Assembly: GCA_023078555.1 (NCBI GenBank)
Contig: CM041196.1
Coordinates: forward strand, 11,054,985-11,118,984
Source: Ulva prolifera
Lineage: Eukaryota > Chlorophyta > Ulvophyceae > Ulvales > Ulvaceae
Direction: 5' to 3'
Length of the DNA stretch: 64,000 nucleotides
Positions 46,983-58,600 of this stretch are shown piece by piece (positions within the stretch are counted from its first letter, which is position 1; the number at the start of each line of letters is the position of its first letter). A program made the translations under genes and the position numbers. The notes below the pieces were generated by a model. It searched no databases, was not told the DNA's origin, and saw only the letters and a program-made list of their open reading frames with translations.

Positions 46983-48391
46983 AAAATACTGACATCAGCG
47001 GCTCAGTCAACCTGCACCAAATGGACGAGGGGCCGGCGCAGGCACCGATGCGCAGGTTGGGAACACTCCAGCCGTGAAGCCAGCGGTCGAACAGTGTCAC
47101 TGAAAACCAGCACCAGCCGTGGCATGTTTGTCATTTTGTCCTTTTTGGGACTCCGGATTCCGGCTTGACTCTGATCAGGCGCAGTATGATGTCCGTGCGA
47201 TTCCGAACTTGCGCGAGTTGCTTGTCAAAGACCCCGGAGCCACATCGGACGCAGAGGCTTGTGCCGCAGGCCAGTCCAAAGCCGGACTCCACTAGCAAGT
47301 GGCTCTTGTCTATGGTCAGCAGGAGCAGGTGTCATGTAGCATGGCGGAACCGCGGACCCATTACAGCGTATAGATCACAAATCGCTGTCTGCAACAAGTT
47401 GCATCGCGGCCGCCTCATAAAACCCTCCAGCACTTGCCTGTTTGATATTTGAAGTTGTGTTTCATGAATTTCATTGTTGTGGGGTGCATACTAGCCATCT
47501 TGTCGTGTATGGGTCTCTGACTGTCACAGGCTCTTTTGAAGACGCTCTGCAGCCTTGGAGCGCTTTGGAAGTATCAGTTCGTGTGCTCACCATTCTTGAG
47601 GTTAGAGAGGTATTGCCCCAATCCAGTCTGCTTTAGGCTTTTGTGACATGCTTACGTTGGGCAATCAAATAGAACATGGCATGGCTCACGATGTGCTCAG
47701 TCGCTGTCTCTGACTGGTCAGCCCGGCTATTCCCTCCGAGGGAGTCGTCACAGCCAGAGCCAGGGCAATCTGGATGCTGATAGCTGTCCTGATCGAACTT
47801 TCCAACTTTGTAGCTTGCCATACGATGAAGGCCAGTGTGTCGGTCGCGCGTGCAAATCCTGCTGGCCGTTCTTTTAAAGAACGTCTTTATGTAGCGGACT
47901 TCTCTTTCAGTCTCAATAAGATGTAAATGCAGCCAGATGTAAATGCAGCCATGTAAATGCAGCCAGTAAATGCAGCAGGTTTCCGTTGGAAGCCCAGATC
48001 TGAGTGCCTGTTGAGTCATGTGCTGATTGGTCGGGGGAGTGACATGAGCATTTCAATGCCTCAGATTTCAATGCCTGACAACTTGAATGCAAGAATCTGA
48101 AGAATAAGTACAGCTCAATGGCATGCGAAACGAAATGGGCACATGCTCTCCGTCACTGTCCTGGCATTCCGCATTGCATATGAGGTGTATCAATCACCTG
48201 GTATTGAGCTGCCTTGAGCACAGCCTCTTTGTTGAGGAGGCCTTCGAATTTTTCGGATGTAGTCCTTGGACAGTATATGTGTCTTTATGGCTGCATCACG
48301 TATCATTGATCAAACACACATGTGGGTAACATCTTTTTTGACTGAGCAGCGGCAAAAAATTGCGATTGTCGGGTCGGGTCTGCGGTGGCAG

Positions 48392-48493
48392 CAGTGTTGG
48401 GTTGCTGTGCAGCATTTCCGGGGCTGCCACCCAGAAATTAGACCTGCATATTTGGAATTGTTCTATGTGACCGGGCCCGGTGACCCAATGCTG
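48392..48493 (+). mobile_element. MITE-like element copy
   Basis: A well-preserved copy: starts CAGTGTTGGGTTGC, ends GGTGACCCAATGCTG, with core GGGGCTGCCACCCAGAAATT and GGAATTGTTCTATGTGACC. Confidence 0.8.
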
Positions 48494-48639
48494 CATGGCA
48501 GTGGAGTGTGGGTGCATCTGCGCACATGCTGATTGACAACTCCTGTTTCCCCAGGTATCATGTTGCCCCGGGCCCTGGCTTCAATGCGCCAGTGGACGAT
48601 ATCACACACGCCAGCACCGCTCTCAGCAGCTGTGTTGTA

Positions 48640-48738
48640 CAGTGTTGGGTCCTTGCAGCATTTCCAGGGCTGCCACCCAGAAATTAAACCTGATCATTCG
48701 GAACTGTTACATATGATCCGTCCCGACGACCCAACACG
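48640..48738 (+). mobile_element. MITE-like element copy
   Basis: Starts CAGTGTTGGGTCC and ends GACGACCCAACACG, giving the clearest inverted ends of the family, with core GGGCTGCCACCCAGAAATTA. Same orientation as the copy at 48392-48493. Confidence 0.8.
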
Positions 48739-48790
48739 GGCATCATATCATGCGCGAGCAGCACCAATCAAGCGCAGCGCTTGCACGAGC

Positions 48791-48860
48791 ACAGCTGACT
48801 CAGCTGGCACAGCTGACTCAGCTGGCACACCTGACTCAGCTGGAACAGCTGACTCAGCTG
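48791..48860. repeat. Tandem repeat, 18-bp unit x4
   Basis: Nearly four copies of ACAGCTGACTCAGCTGGC, the third and fourth slightly changed or cut short. Confidence 0.85.
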
Positions 48861-49842
48861 TGCTCATGCAACCAGCCGTGGGTTCCGACCTCACTGCTGG
48901 GGGAACAGGACCGGTGATGCATCTTTCCGCCAGTGGTCCCACCGCTGAGGCCATAGCACCGCTGATGCATCTGTTCGGCACACAGTACGCAAGTTCATGG
49001 GCCACGAATCCATGAACCATCCCCGCTGATGGCCCGCCACGCGGGCAAGGCAGTCTTGACGGGACTGACAGTCCCGTGCGATGACCTCTCGCCGCGCACA
49101 GACCATCCGGCCTGAGTGGCGAGCACATGTGCATCATAATCAGGTATACATACATCATGATAATCAGCAGCGTCAGCTACTAGTAGTACCTTATGGATCT
49201 AAATCTCAAATAGCTACCACCTACTGAGCAGTCACTACGGTATAGCTAGTCACTACGGTGTGAACTTCTTTCAGAGACCAGTTTATGCAGAATTAGGTTA
49301 CAAAGGCCAAGAGCCAGGCATAGTACAGTCATGTGCATGCAGTGAGTTCACATATTCACCACCCCAGGCCGCCTGGCCAAAGCTGCTTAAAATCAAATGT
49401 TCCACTGGCGCAGCCCATGGTTTACAATATCTCAGCACCGGCAATGAATCGCAACAGAACTGAGCAGTATGCTAGAGGCACACGGGCGCAGATCAACAGG
49501 CGTGGCAAGACCGAACGCCTGCAGCTACTACCACGACGTAGGGCCCCTCCTGAAGCATGTGTACAGCTCTACTACAGTGACGCAATGGCCGAAACAACCA
49601 CCCCACTTGCAGCTTTCAACAGAACGAGAGACGGAAGTCACGGTCACCACTGCCAGTGGTGTGACCAAACATCAAGATGACTTTATTGGCAACACACACA
49701 CCTCAGACGTGGATCAAGTTATTCAATCAATGCACAAAACAACAACCTCGCTCTCTCCTGTCAGGGTGGGGTGAGGAAGACCCCCACCGGCGTTTGCAAT
49801 GGCCAGCGTGACACAAACGACGCAACATGCATATGGCCACAC

Positions 49843-52800
49843 TTAGCCTGAGGTTAGGCTGGCAGTACAGGCAGCCGCGTCGGCAACACAGCGGCAGCAA
49901 GGGCCTGTGAAACCAGTCCCATCAAACAGTGAGACCTGACCCATGCAATTGGCGCCGCCTTGGTTGTTGCAGAAGCTCGAATCAAAGTTCGCATCCGTGT
50001 TGACGCCAAAGGCTGCGCATTGCGCGCGACACACCAAGGAGCATGTGGGAGTCCCACACGTGGACTGGCCTGGATTTGCTTCGGTTTCGCCACACAGTCG
50101 GATAAAATCATCATCATCCGGATCGTCGGGACATGAAGAGGAGCAAACGTCACACTCTCCCGTTGCGCCGCAGGCACATGAGGCGTCGGGCTGGTTGTCG
50201 TTGGTGCATGACCGACCCTCATCTGCCTGCACAAGTAGCATGATGTGTGAGAATCCAAACCATCCGACATGAGCCGGACATGGGGAATCCTGAACACTGG
50301 ATGATAAGTGCCACTGTTCATATGGATCCGCATGTGGCATGAACACATGTGGCTCAAGTAGGGACATGTCAGTTGTATAATAGTGGTGGGGGGAAAAGGT
50401 ACAACACCCTCTCCTGCGCAAAAGGAAGATGCGCTTATATATATGCTTATGACCTTAGACATCAGCTTTATAGCGCAGGTACATGGTCACCCAGATGCAT
50501 GCCTACAGCTGCAGCAACCCATGGCAATTTGACAACACTTTCACAAAATCATTATTGAATCAGGATGGAAGGGACAGAGCATGTACTACTCATACCACAT
50601 TGAAAGGGTGACATATGTTGAAAGCACATCCGGAACGATATCACCTCTGGCAGTGGGCATCGGGGTTGGTCAAGGCCCGGGAACAACCAATACGGAGGGG
50701 GACTCACCACACACTCGTTGTCCTCACTGCACTTCTGGCAGACGTCGCAGCCGCTGTCGTCTATACAGTCACCAGAGGGAGGCGGAGGGGGCGGGGGTGG
50801 GGCATCGGGAGGTGGCGGAGGGGGGGCGTCAGGTGGCGGTGGGGGTGGGGCATCGGGAGGTGGCGGAGGGGGGGGCGTCAGGTGGCGGTGGGGGTGGGGC
50901 ATCGGGAGGTGGCGGAGGGGGGGGCGTCAGGTGGCGGTGGGGGTGGGGCATCGGGAGGTGGCGGAGGGGGCGCGTCAGGTGGCGGCGGGGGTGGTGCATC
51001 GGGTGGTGGCGGAGGGGGGGGCGTCAGGTGGCGGTGGGGGTGGGGCATCGGGAGGTGGCGGAGGGGGCGCGTCAGGTGGCGGCGGGGGTGGTGCATCGGG
51101 TGGTGGCGGAGGGGGCGTGTCAGGTGGCGGTGGGGGTGGGGCATCGGGAGGTGGCGGAGGGGGCGCGTCAGGTGGCGGCGGGGGTGGGACATCGGGAGGT
51201 GGCGGGGGGGGCGCGTCAGGTGGCGGCGGGGGTGGTGCATCGGGTGGTGGCGGAGGGGGGGCGCCAGGTGGCGGCGGGGGTGGCGTCTCGGCTGGGGGTG
51301 GCGGCGGCACCACCTTGGGTGGTGGCGGCGGCACCACCACTGGGGGTGGCGGGGGCGGTACCGCCGCTGGGGGTGGCGGCGGCACGACCTTGGGTGGCGG
51401 GGGCGGTACCGCTGCTGGGGGTGGTGGCGGCACCACCTTGGGTGGCGGCGGCGGTACCGCCGCTGGGGGTGGCGGTGGCTGTTTTACGGCAGGAGGCGGC
51501 GGCGGCTTCACTACAGGGGGTGTTGTTGGGGGGGTCACAGGCACAACGACCGTGCACACATCATCGACGCATACTCGGCCAGCAGCGCACACCCTTGGCA
51601 CACAGACTCCGTTTGAGCAGACTTGGCAGGTTGGGCAAGCACCGCCGGTGCAGACACCGTTGGTACAGATCACAACTCCGCAAGTTGCGGGAGGGGTCGG
51701 GGTGGCGGGGGGAGTCGGGGTGGCAGGGGGAGTCGGGGTGGCGGGGGGAGTCGGGGTGGCGGGGGGAGTCGGGGTGGCGGGGGGAGTCGGGGTGGCGGGT
51801 GGAGTCGGGGTGGGGGATGTGACAACCGTGCACACATCATCGACGCATACACGTCCAGCAGCGCACACCCTTGGTACACAGGCTCCGCTTGAGCAGACTT
51901 GGCAGGTGGGGCAAGCACCGCCGGTGCAGACTCCATTGAGGCAGATCACGGGGCCACAGGTGGCCGGTGGTGACGGGGTGGCGGGGGGGGTTGGGGCTGG
52001 TTCCTTGGGGACAGCTGGGGGGGTGGTGGGTGGCGTGGGGGTTGTGACGGTCTTGCAAACATCGTCCACACATACTCGCCCCGCGGCGCAGACTCGTGGC
52101 ACACACTTCCCACCTGAGCAGACTTGGCAGGTTGGGCATGTACCCCCGGTGCAGACACCGTTGGTGCAAATCACGACACCACACTCTGCTGGAGGGGTAG
52201 GGGTGGCGGGGGGGGTCGGGGTGGCGGGGGGAGCCGGCGCCGGCACGACCTTGTCAACGCAACGGCCATTGGTGCAAACCTGAGTCGACGCACACTCCGA
52301 CTGGCACACGCCCCCGACGCACTTGCTGCACGCTGGGCAGGTCTTCGGCACACACTTGTTGTCCGTGCAGACCTCACAGTCTGAGCAGGAGCTGTGCTGG
52401 TTGCAGACACCGTTGATGCAGACGGTGGCGCCGCAGGCAGTACTCGGGGGGGGTGTCGCGGGGGGCGTGACAGTGCCAACACACGTCCCGTCTTTGCAAG
52501 TCTTGCCAGCGGCACACACGATCGGAGTGCCGCCGCAAGACCCGTCCCATGGATCGCATGTGTCATGCTCAGTGCATGCGTCGCCGTCATCGCAGTTGCC
52601 TGGGATGATCTCGACCTGCAACGTGGACAACATTAACATAATCTCAAGCCACAGGATCTGGCCGTCGCGCGCGCCCTCGCACAGGAGCCACATCGGCGGT
52701 GACACATTATTATGATCGCCCGCACATGCACGTCGGCAACACCGGTGCATGCGTTTCTGAGAAACAGCAGGAATTTCAAATTTCGAAATGCAGGTCTGGA

Positions 52801-54521
52801 ATCAGGTAACAATGACGGCATTGCAAACATGTGTTTTTGGCAACACAGCTCAAGCTAGCCGATATAGTGTGTGCGAGGTCAACCGCAAGGACACACCGAG
52901 CTGCAACCGCCAGCACAGGCCACGCTGCAAATACTATAGTGGTGGCACACAGAGGCTCTGCATGCATGCCAATACCGCACTGCTCATGCACTGCTCAGGC
53001 AATCGATTGACTTGGGATATCCCCTGCCGCAATGGGCTCGTCACACATCACACCGCGCTGACGTATCCCACTCGCAAGAATCCAATGCGGCGAGATCACC
53101 GGGTCGCCACACACATGCATATGCAGCTGCCTGCAGGCTGCATGTATGGCTTGCTGAGGATGGCCCCTGACATGCAGCGCAGGTAGCTGCCGGTAGACCT
53201 ACTCACCCTACTCGGGGAACACCGTGCGCAAGCACACCTTACACTTCTTCTCTGAATCACTGCAGATGGCGCGGCCGCACTGCGCGTCGATGGCCCCGAA
53301 GGGGGTCTTGCTGCAGTCTACGGGCGTGCCGGCGACGCACATGGCGTGCTCATTGCAGGTCTCCGCGCCATTGCAGAAGGATGAGTCCGGGCACGCCTTA
53401 CCGACGTCCGCCACATTCTGCACACATCCACACGCCCTCAGCTTCAGGCAATTGTAATGTTGTCAGTACTCGCGCCTCCTGCCATACTTCATAGATCTCT
53501 ATGATGTGAACAGTCGATATTGATCGGATGAGATTCGGTTTCAGTGTTTTCTCCCGTTCACTCTTTTGTCATACTCTTTTGTAATATCAACATGACCACA
53601 GATATCTGTATATATATGTATGCATGCGCAGGTCCACATCAGACCTTGTGTCCACTGCTTGGTCTGCAGAGGACAGACTGCCAGCACATACATTCTGCCA
53701 GTGTGGTACTACTGCTAGTAGCTCTATACACAAGAGTGGACGAGCGCAGGCCTCATGGTATCCGGAAAACACGATACAAGGATCACTTCACGCAAACACA
53801 CACGTGGAAGCTTAAGCACCCTCAAGCTCCGAAATCACACGCATCAGAGAGCAATCTGAGGGCACGCACCCAGCCATTCTCGCACTTCTCACAAATGCCA
53901 AGGTTAGCACACTCGTCGACGACTGTCACTGGCGCGGGACCCTTGTCCGTTGATGTCGTGATGTGCCCGACGGTGACGGTGCTCGTCGACTTGGACGAGC
54001 TCGTGACGGTGCCGGCCGCATCACCTGCGCATCAGCTGCGCATTAGCTCGAATATGAATGCCCAAGTCACACGTACGGTATGATAGGCCGCAAGATTACA
54101 CTGTGATCTGGCATGTGGACGCCTGGGATGATCCGAGCAGTCTAGCTAGCAGTCTAGCTATAGAGCAGGATTGATCACTCACAGCATCACGCAGCCTCAT
54201 CCGCGCACACCCTTACACAATACTGAACGGACACAGGGCACCAGCATGATTCAGAGCATGCAGAAAGCTTTAAAGCGTTTCTACTGAAAGTCGCCACCAA
54301 TCGCCTGAGCATTGCAATTGGGGCTCAGACCCGAGCATGTAGGTGAGACTAGCAGGATGGCCAGAGCGCTGTACATCACTGATCAAGCCGCTTTGTACCC
54401 AGGAAGGGGAGGGGGGGGGGGCTGCAAATGATAAGGATATACTATCCCTACAGGGAGAGGGCACACCTGCTGTGCACAGCGTCGCCGCGAAGGCGATATG
54501 TGCCAGCACGCGCAGCGCCAT
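49843..54521 (-). CDS. Secreted modular Cys-rich/Pro-rich protein, paralog 2 (5 exons)
   Basis: Exons: 54521-54467, 54024-53870, 53417-53238, 52615-50708 and 50226-49843 (893 codons). Exon 1 encodes a signal peptide (MALRVLAHIAFAATLCTA). Exon 2 is Ser/Thr-rich and ends CEKCENGW. Exon 3 is a 60-residue Cys module (VGKACPDSSFC...FGAIDAQCGRAIC), exactly the length of its counterpart at 32621-32442. Exon 4 starts NCDDGDACTEHDTC, then three modules of type CGVVICTNGVC-GG-CPTCQVC-GGKCVPRVC separated by (PTPPAT)n linkers, then PPPPPPDA arrays, ending CQKCSEDNECV. Exon 5 is the C-terminal domain (CGETEANPGQSTCGTPTC, CNNQGGANC, FTGPCCRC). Introns match paralog 1 in place and phase. It lacks paralog 1's extra Cys domain and second proline array. 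Three array units near 50869, 50917 and 51018 have one extra G; together they restore the frame but disrupt about 150 bp between. Confidence 0.77.
50775..51500 (-). repeat. Proline-coding array in paralog 2
   Basis: Repeats of the 24-bp hexaproline unit (PPPPPPDA) from about 50775 to 51280, then PPPPPKVV and PPPPPAAV units to about 51500. The + strand is G-rich throughout. Confidence 0.85.
51690..51815 (-). repeat. 18-bp tandem repeat coding (PTPPAT)n
   Basis: About seven near-identical copies of GGGGGAGTCGGGGTGGCG, coding the threonine/proline linker between two Cys modules of paralog 2. Confidence 0.85.
53521..53584 (+). repeat. Dispersed 55-bp repeat, full copy in an intron
   Basis: Reads TGATCGGATGAGATTCGGTT at the left and CTCCCGTTCACTCTTTTG at the right, with the last 11 bases duplicated (ACTCTTTTGTA occurs twice with a C spacer). 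Lies antisense in the second intron of paralog 2. Confidence 0.8.
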
Positions 54522-55620
54522 GCTTCTGCTAGCACTCACCTGCACACCAACCATCACCCTTCGGCTCCAGCCTTTCGGATTTGACCCGTTCAGTCATTCT
54601 ACTAGTTCGGCTGGGTATCGACTGAGCGCTGTCTTCTTGATCACAAGGGCAAGTTGCATCCTCGAGAGGGAACATGAGAATGTGATAGGGATGCCGTGTT
54701 GCTGCTGCATCTTGTTCAAGGCGCACACATATCCACTGTGCTACAGCACCCATAAGTCTACTGCATCCACATAAGTTACAGTATACTACATCCAAGGCTT
54801 CAGTGAGTGTTGCTATGTACTAATGTACACAGTCATTCATGCAATCACCCCTGAGCTGACTTGATCCTTGGTTCAAATTGGTTGGACTCCATGTGGAACA
54901 GAATGTGCAACAGCAGTGAGAAAGGCAGCAGCAGAATGTGAACTATATGATCATGCATGCAGGCAAGTGGTATGAGACTCCACAGCACTCATCACGAGGC
55001 ACTCATATAGGCTGCTTTGCACAAGTTGAAGCTGATGACAGCTGGTTATGTAAGTCAGATATGGCTCCCATCTGCAGTGCTTGCTTGGTCACAGTTCTCA
55101 TGTTGGACATTTCTCAGAAGCTGGAGTGGTCTGCTTGTGTACAGATGCCTCCACCAGTACGCAGCACTGCAGTAATCATCACTGGGATTGTAATTGGACA
55201 GGATTTCTGTGGTATCAATTGAAAATGCCTCAGACAGCAGTGCAGACAGCAGTGCAGAGGGCAAGAGGGTGTGCAGTGAATGCGAAGTGCAGTTCATCAG
55301 ATCTTCCGCACAGCTGCCTGTATACAGCTGTAGTCATGGATCCCCTGACGCGTCACACACTGCATGATTCGGAAGCCAACGACGCGACGGAGGCGGAGGT
55401 ATGCGACGCAACACATGCGACATCTCGCACTGGTCACTGGGAATCCAAGACTGACATCGGTCGGTCGGTGCGATGCTTCGCCACGCGGGCGATTTGCAGA
55501 CAGCCGGCGGCCCGTGTCACCCCGTTCCCACTGCTGAGAATGCGGTTGTGATTCATAACAATAGAAAAGTGGCAGAGGCACGTAGCACTGGCGGGGTCCA
55601 GGGACGACGTACAACGCCAA

Positions 55621-55644
55621 GGCGCGCCACCGCGGTGGCGCGCC
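55621..55644. repeat. Perfect 24-bp GC palindrome
   Basis: Arm GGCGCGCCACCG with its exact complement, no spacer. GGCGCGCC occurs again 8 bp later. Confidence 0.85.
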
Positions 55645-58600
55645 ATGGCGCGCCGTCACCAGAGGATGCAAACGTGCGTCGTGACATGCAGCTGCACCTG
55701 GCTCAGCCACAGTTTACGAATCCAATGTCACGCAGATGACGGTACGAAGAAATCGTGACACCACGTCGGGCTGCTGTGCGCAGACAAACTGCCTCCCCAG
55801 TTGAATTCACCCGTGTGCCACCGCAATCATATGGCCCACTGCATGTTGTCCACGATACGCTGTCGCCGTAAGCCATACGTGTGTTGTGCTCATGCACGGC
55901 TGCGTGGTGCTACAGAAGAATAAACAGCCACAAGGAGTTGTATTTAAACCATGCGCAACCTTGCGTGAGCCGCAAAGGCCTGACGGACGTCTCAGGTGAC
56001 AGGTAGCACATGCTAGCATACGCCGCGTGCCTTGCTCAGATGACAGCCACGAACTTACGCAGGTCACAGCGCACGACATCTAAATTTTTGAGACGCACGT
56101 CCGGGATCCACCGGGATGCACAGCGCACGACTCGTGCATGTGGTACGCACGGACAAAGCGTCTAGTCGGAGAGGCTGGAGGCATCGCGAAGAATCCACGG
56201 GACACCGCCGTGGTCACAAAAGTCAACATTAGGTCGTGCCTGCGCGGCTCCGAATTCATTGAAAGAATCGCGTGCTCACCATACGATCGCGACGAATCCG
56301 GTAGGCCACGCTTGGTTTACATTATTGATCAATGTTGAGGATGGCTACAGCAGCTGCACGGTGTGCATATGCGTGTTGACCAATGCTGATTATGTTCGTA
56401 TGGGCACCCAGACGATTCCATGCACGATTGCTCAACCCAGGAGGCGCGCCATGGCGTTCATAAACAGTCCGCGACACACAGAGGCCTCGCCCTAAGCACA
56501 ATCGACAAATTAATCGAGCATCAGAGGCGAAGAGTTCGACGACGCTTCAATAAAAACGAGACACGCGACGGACCACAGTCGACAGAGCAGTGGGCAAAGA
56601 TACCGCCAGTTTGCGGGGAGGCTGCAAGCTTGCAGTGCGTGGACGATCCGCTGCGTGTTCGCGCAGCATATCACGCACATTCCCGGCAAGGGCAGACGCA
56701 TCCCAGGAACAGCCAAATTCGACTCCCTGACAACACCAGCTGCGTCAGAGCGCAAGAGGTAATTGCTGCATTGCATTGACTTAGTCAGAGGCTACCCGGA
56801 AACCGGTCTATTTATTGCATGGCCTTTCGACCAGTCCTCGGCAGAAACGTCCCATAAGCACGCCCGACAACTGATGCTGAAACGAAGCAGCGTTCACAAG
56901 AGAGCATGGGATGTGTACCTGCTAATGGGAATCGCTGAGCCGACGAACTCCTTCGTGCGCGCTGGGATGGTCTTCGAACGAAACGCCGCGGGGCCAGAGA
57001 GCCGTGAGCGAGTAAATGTCGCAGCTGAGTAGGTAAACGGCAGAATACGTGGAATGTTGCAGCTCCAACCAGGAGCAAACAGCACGCAATCTGAGGCCTG
57101 ACAGTTTGCTCTCCGTGGAGCTGGCCTATTTATCCCGTCGATAGGTGCCACGGGCGAGCTAGCAGCGAGATGCGATCTTCGCCGGTCCCCAGAATGTCGA
57201 GTGGCCACAGGTGATAAAAGTGCTGAGCGTCACGATAAGCTGCATGCAAATATGCCTTTTTCTGCACATACAATGACTCGACGTTCGACGTGCATGCGCG
57301 ATCTTGCCTGAGTTCGATTCGCGCAGCCTTACACTGGGTGGCTGCTGGCCATGCATACACCTCCTTGGGGCTGCAGCAGCCCAGCGTCATCGGCAGTCGC
57401 AACAGCGCCTGCAGCGTCCATCAGCTCCTGGGCCGGCCGATATGTGCACTTGCATTGAACTGCTACGGCCAGCATGATACATGCTTCATGCGCTGTCGAT
57501 GCACAGCATGCTTCAGGGACTATGAATTCTCTCGCGTGAGAATTCTCGTGGATGTGAACTCTAGCAGCGCGTGGTTCGCCGTGTGAGATATCTTGTTCCA
57601 GGACGCATGCATATGTACAGTCCGCGTCATCTGCTGGAAGCCACGCTGCACATGTGGCCACGCGTGCGGCTACCCCAGAATCATCACTGCCTCGCGAGGC
57701 CTCGATGTCACTTCATGAGTCAATGTATGTATACGTAACAGTTGGATGCTGCAGCAGCAGCAGCTGCTGCTGCAGCGGACCCCTGCGATCATGGACCTAT
57801 GATACTCGACCTGCAAGTCATGTTGCATGTGTGTGGGATCTGACTCGAGAGAGGCTTGTTGCGCGGCGTTTTTGGCCCCAGCACTGACGGTGTAGCATGT
57901 GTGTGTGTGGCGGCGAGGCGGGCAACATCGCGGAGCGGTACCAGCAAGCCCGGGCCGCACAGCAACCAATTGGTAACTCGGCCGGTCCGGAAGGGTGGCC
58001 AACGCACCCACGCGTGACGGTGTGTGCGACTGTTGAGTCAAATGATATCCTTTGCCTGTGTTTTCTATGCCCGTTCACTATTCTGCAACAATGACCCACG
58101 TCTGAAGGTGTAGCATGTGCGTGGCCACCGGTGCACGCCATGCGGATCCAGAGATGGTGAACGTTTACCATGCATATGGTGACAGGCACGTGTGCACTCA
58201 AGGGCGCGCTCACGTGGACGCTCGCGGTCAGAAGGTCCTCCCTGGGGCTGTCCCGCCTGCTGCAGCGGCACGTGCCGTGCCCGCAGATAGCTGTAAAGGT
58301 TGTGAAAAGCACGCAGCTGCAGTTAACAATTGTGGCAGAGCGCTCAAAGCGCTAGCGCTGCTGCGGCCATACCCACACGGCTCCAGAGCGACCGCAACTT
58401 CTGTGTTGAAGCTTAAGCGAAAGGCTACGTAGGGCGAGATATACACTGTGGTATGATCAGGCAAGGGGCTCCCGTGCGGAACTCGTGTCAGCTGCGGCCG
58501 CAGCGACTGGTACCGTTTGTCTCAGCTTTTGTATAAACTCAACCAACTCTTCTGTAGATATCTCTAAGTATCTAATTTAGATATATAACTTTCCTGTGTG

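Larger units (their letters stand above)
46983..49842. other. Intergenic, no gene recognised
   Basis: About 2.9 kb with two MITE copies only about 150 bp apart (48392-48493, 48640-48738) and an 18-bp tandem repeat (48791-48860). No supported reading frame. Confidence 0.5.

Noticed and set aside
50581-52283. Long + strand Gly/Arg-rich frames over paralog 2
   Set aside because: Same reason: antisense to the Cys/Pro-rich exon 52615-50708, whose translation shows ordered Cys modules.
49843-54521. Calling the Pro-rich genes pherophorins
   Set aside because: The C-terminal domain pattern (CGTPTC, FTGPCC) does not match the pherophorin domain as I know it. Only the proline-rich linker is similar.
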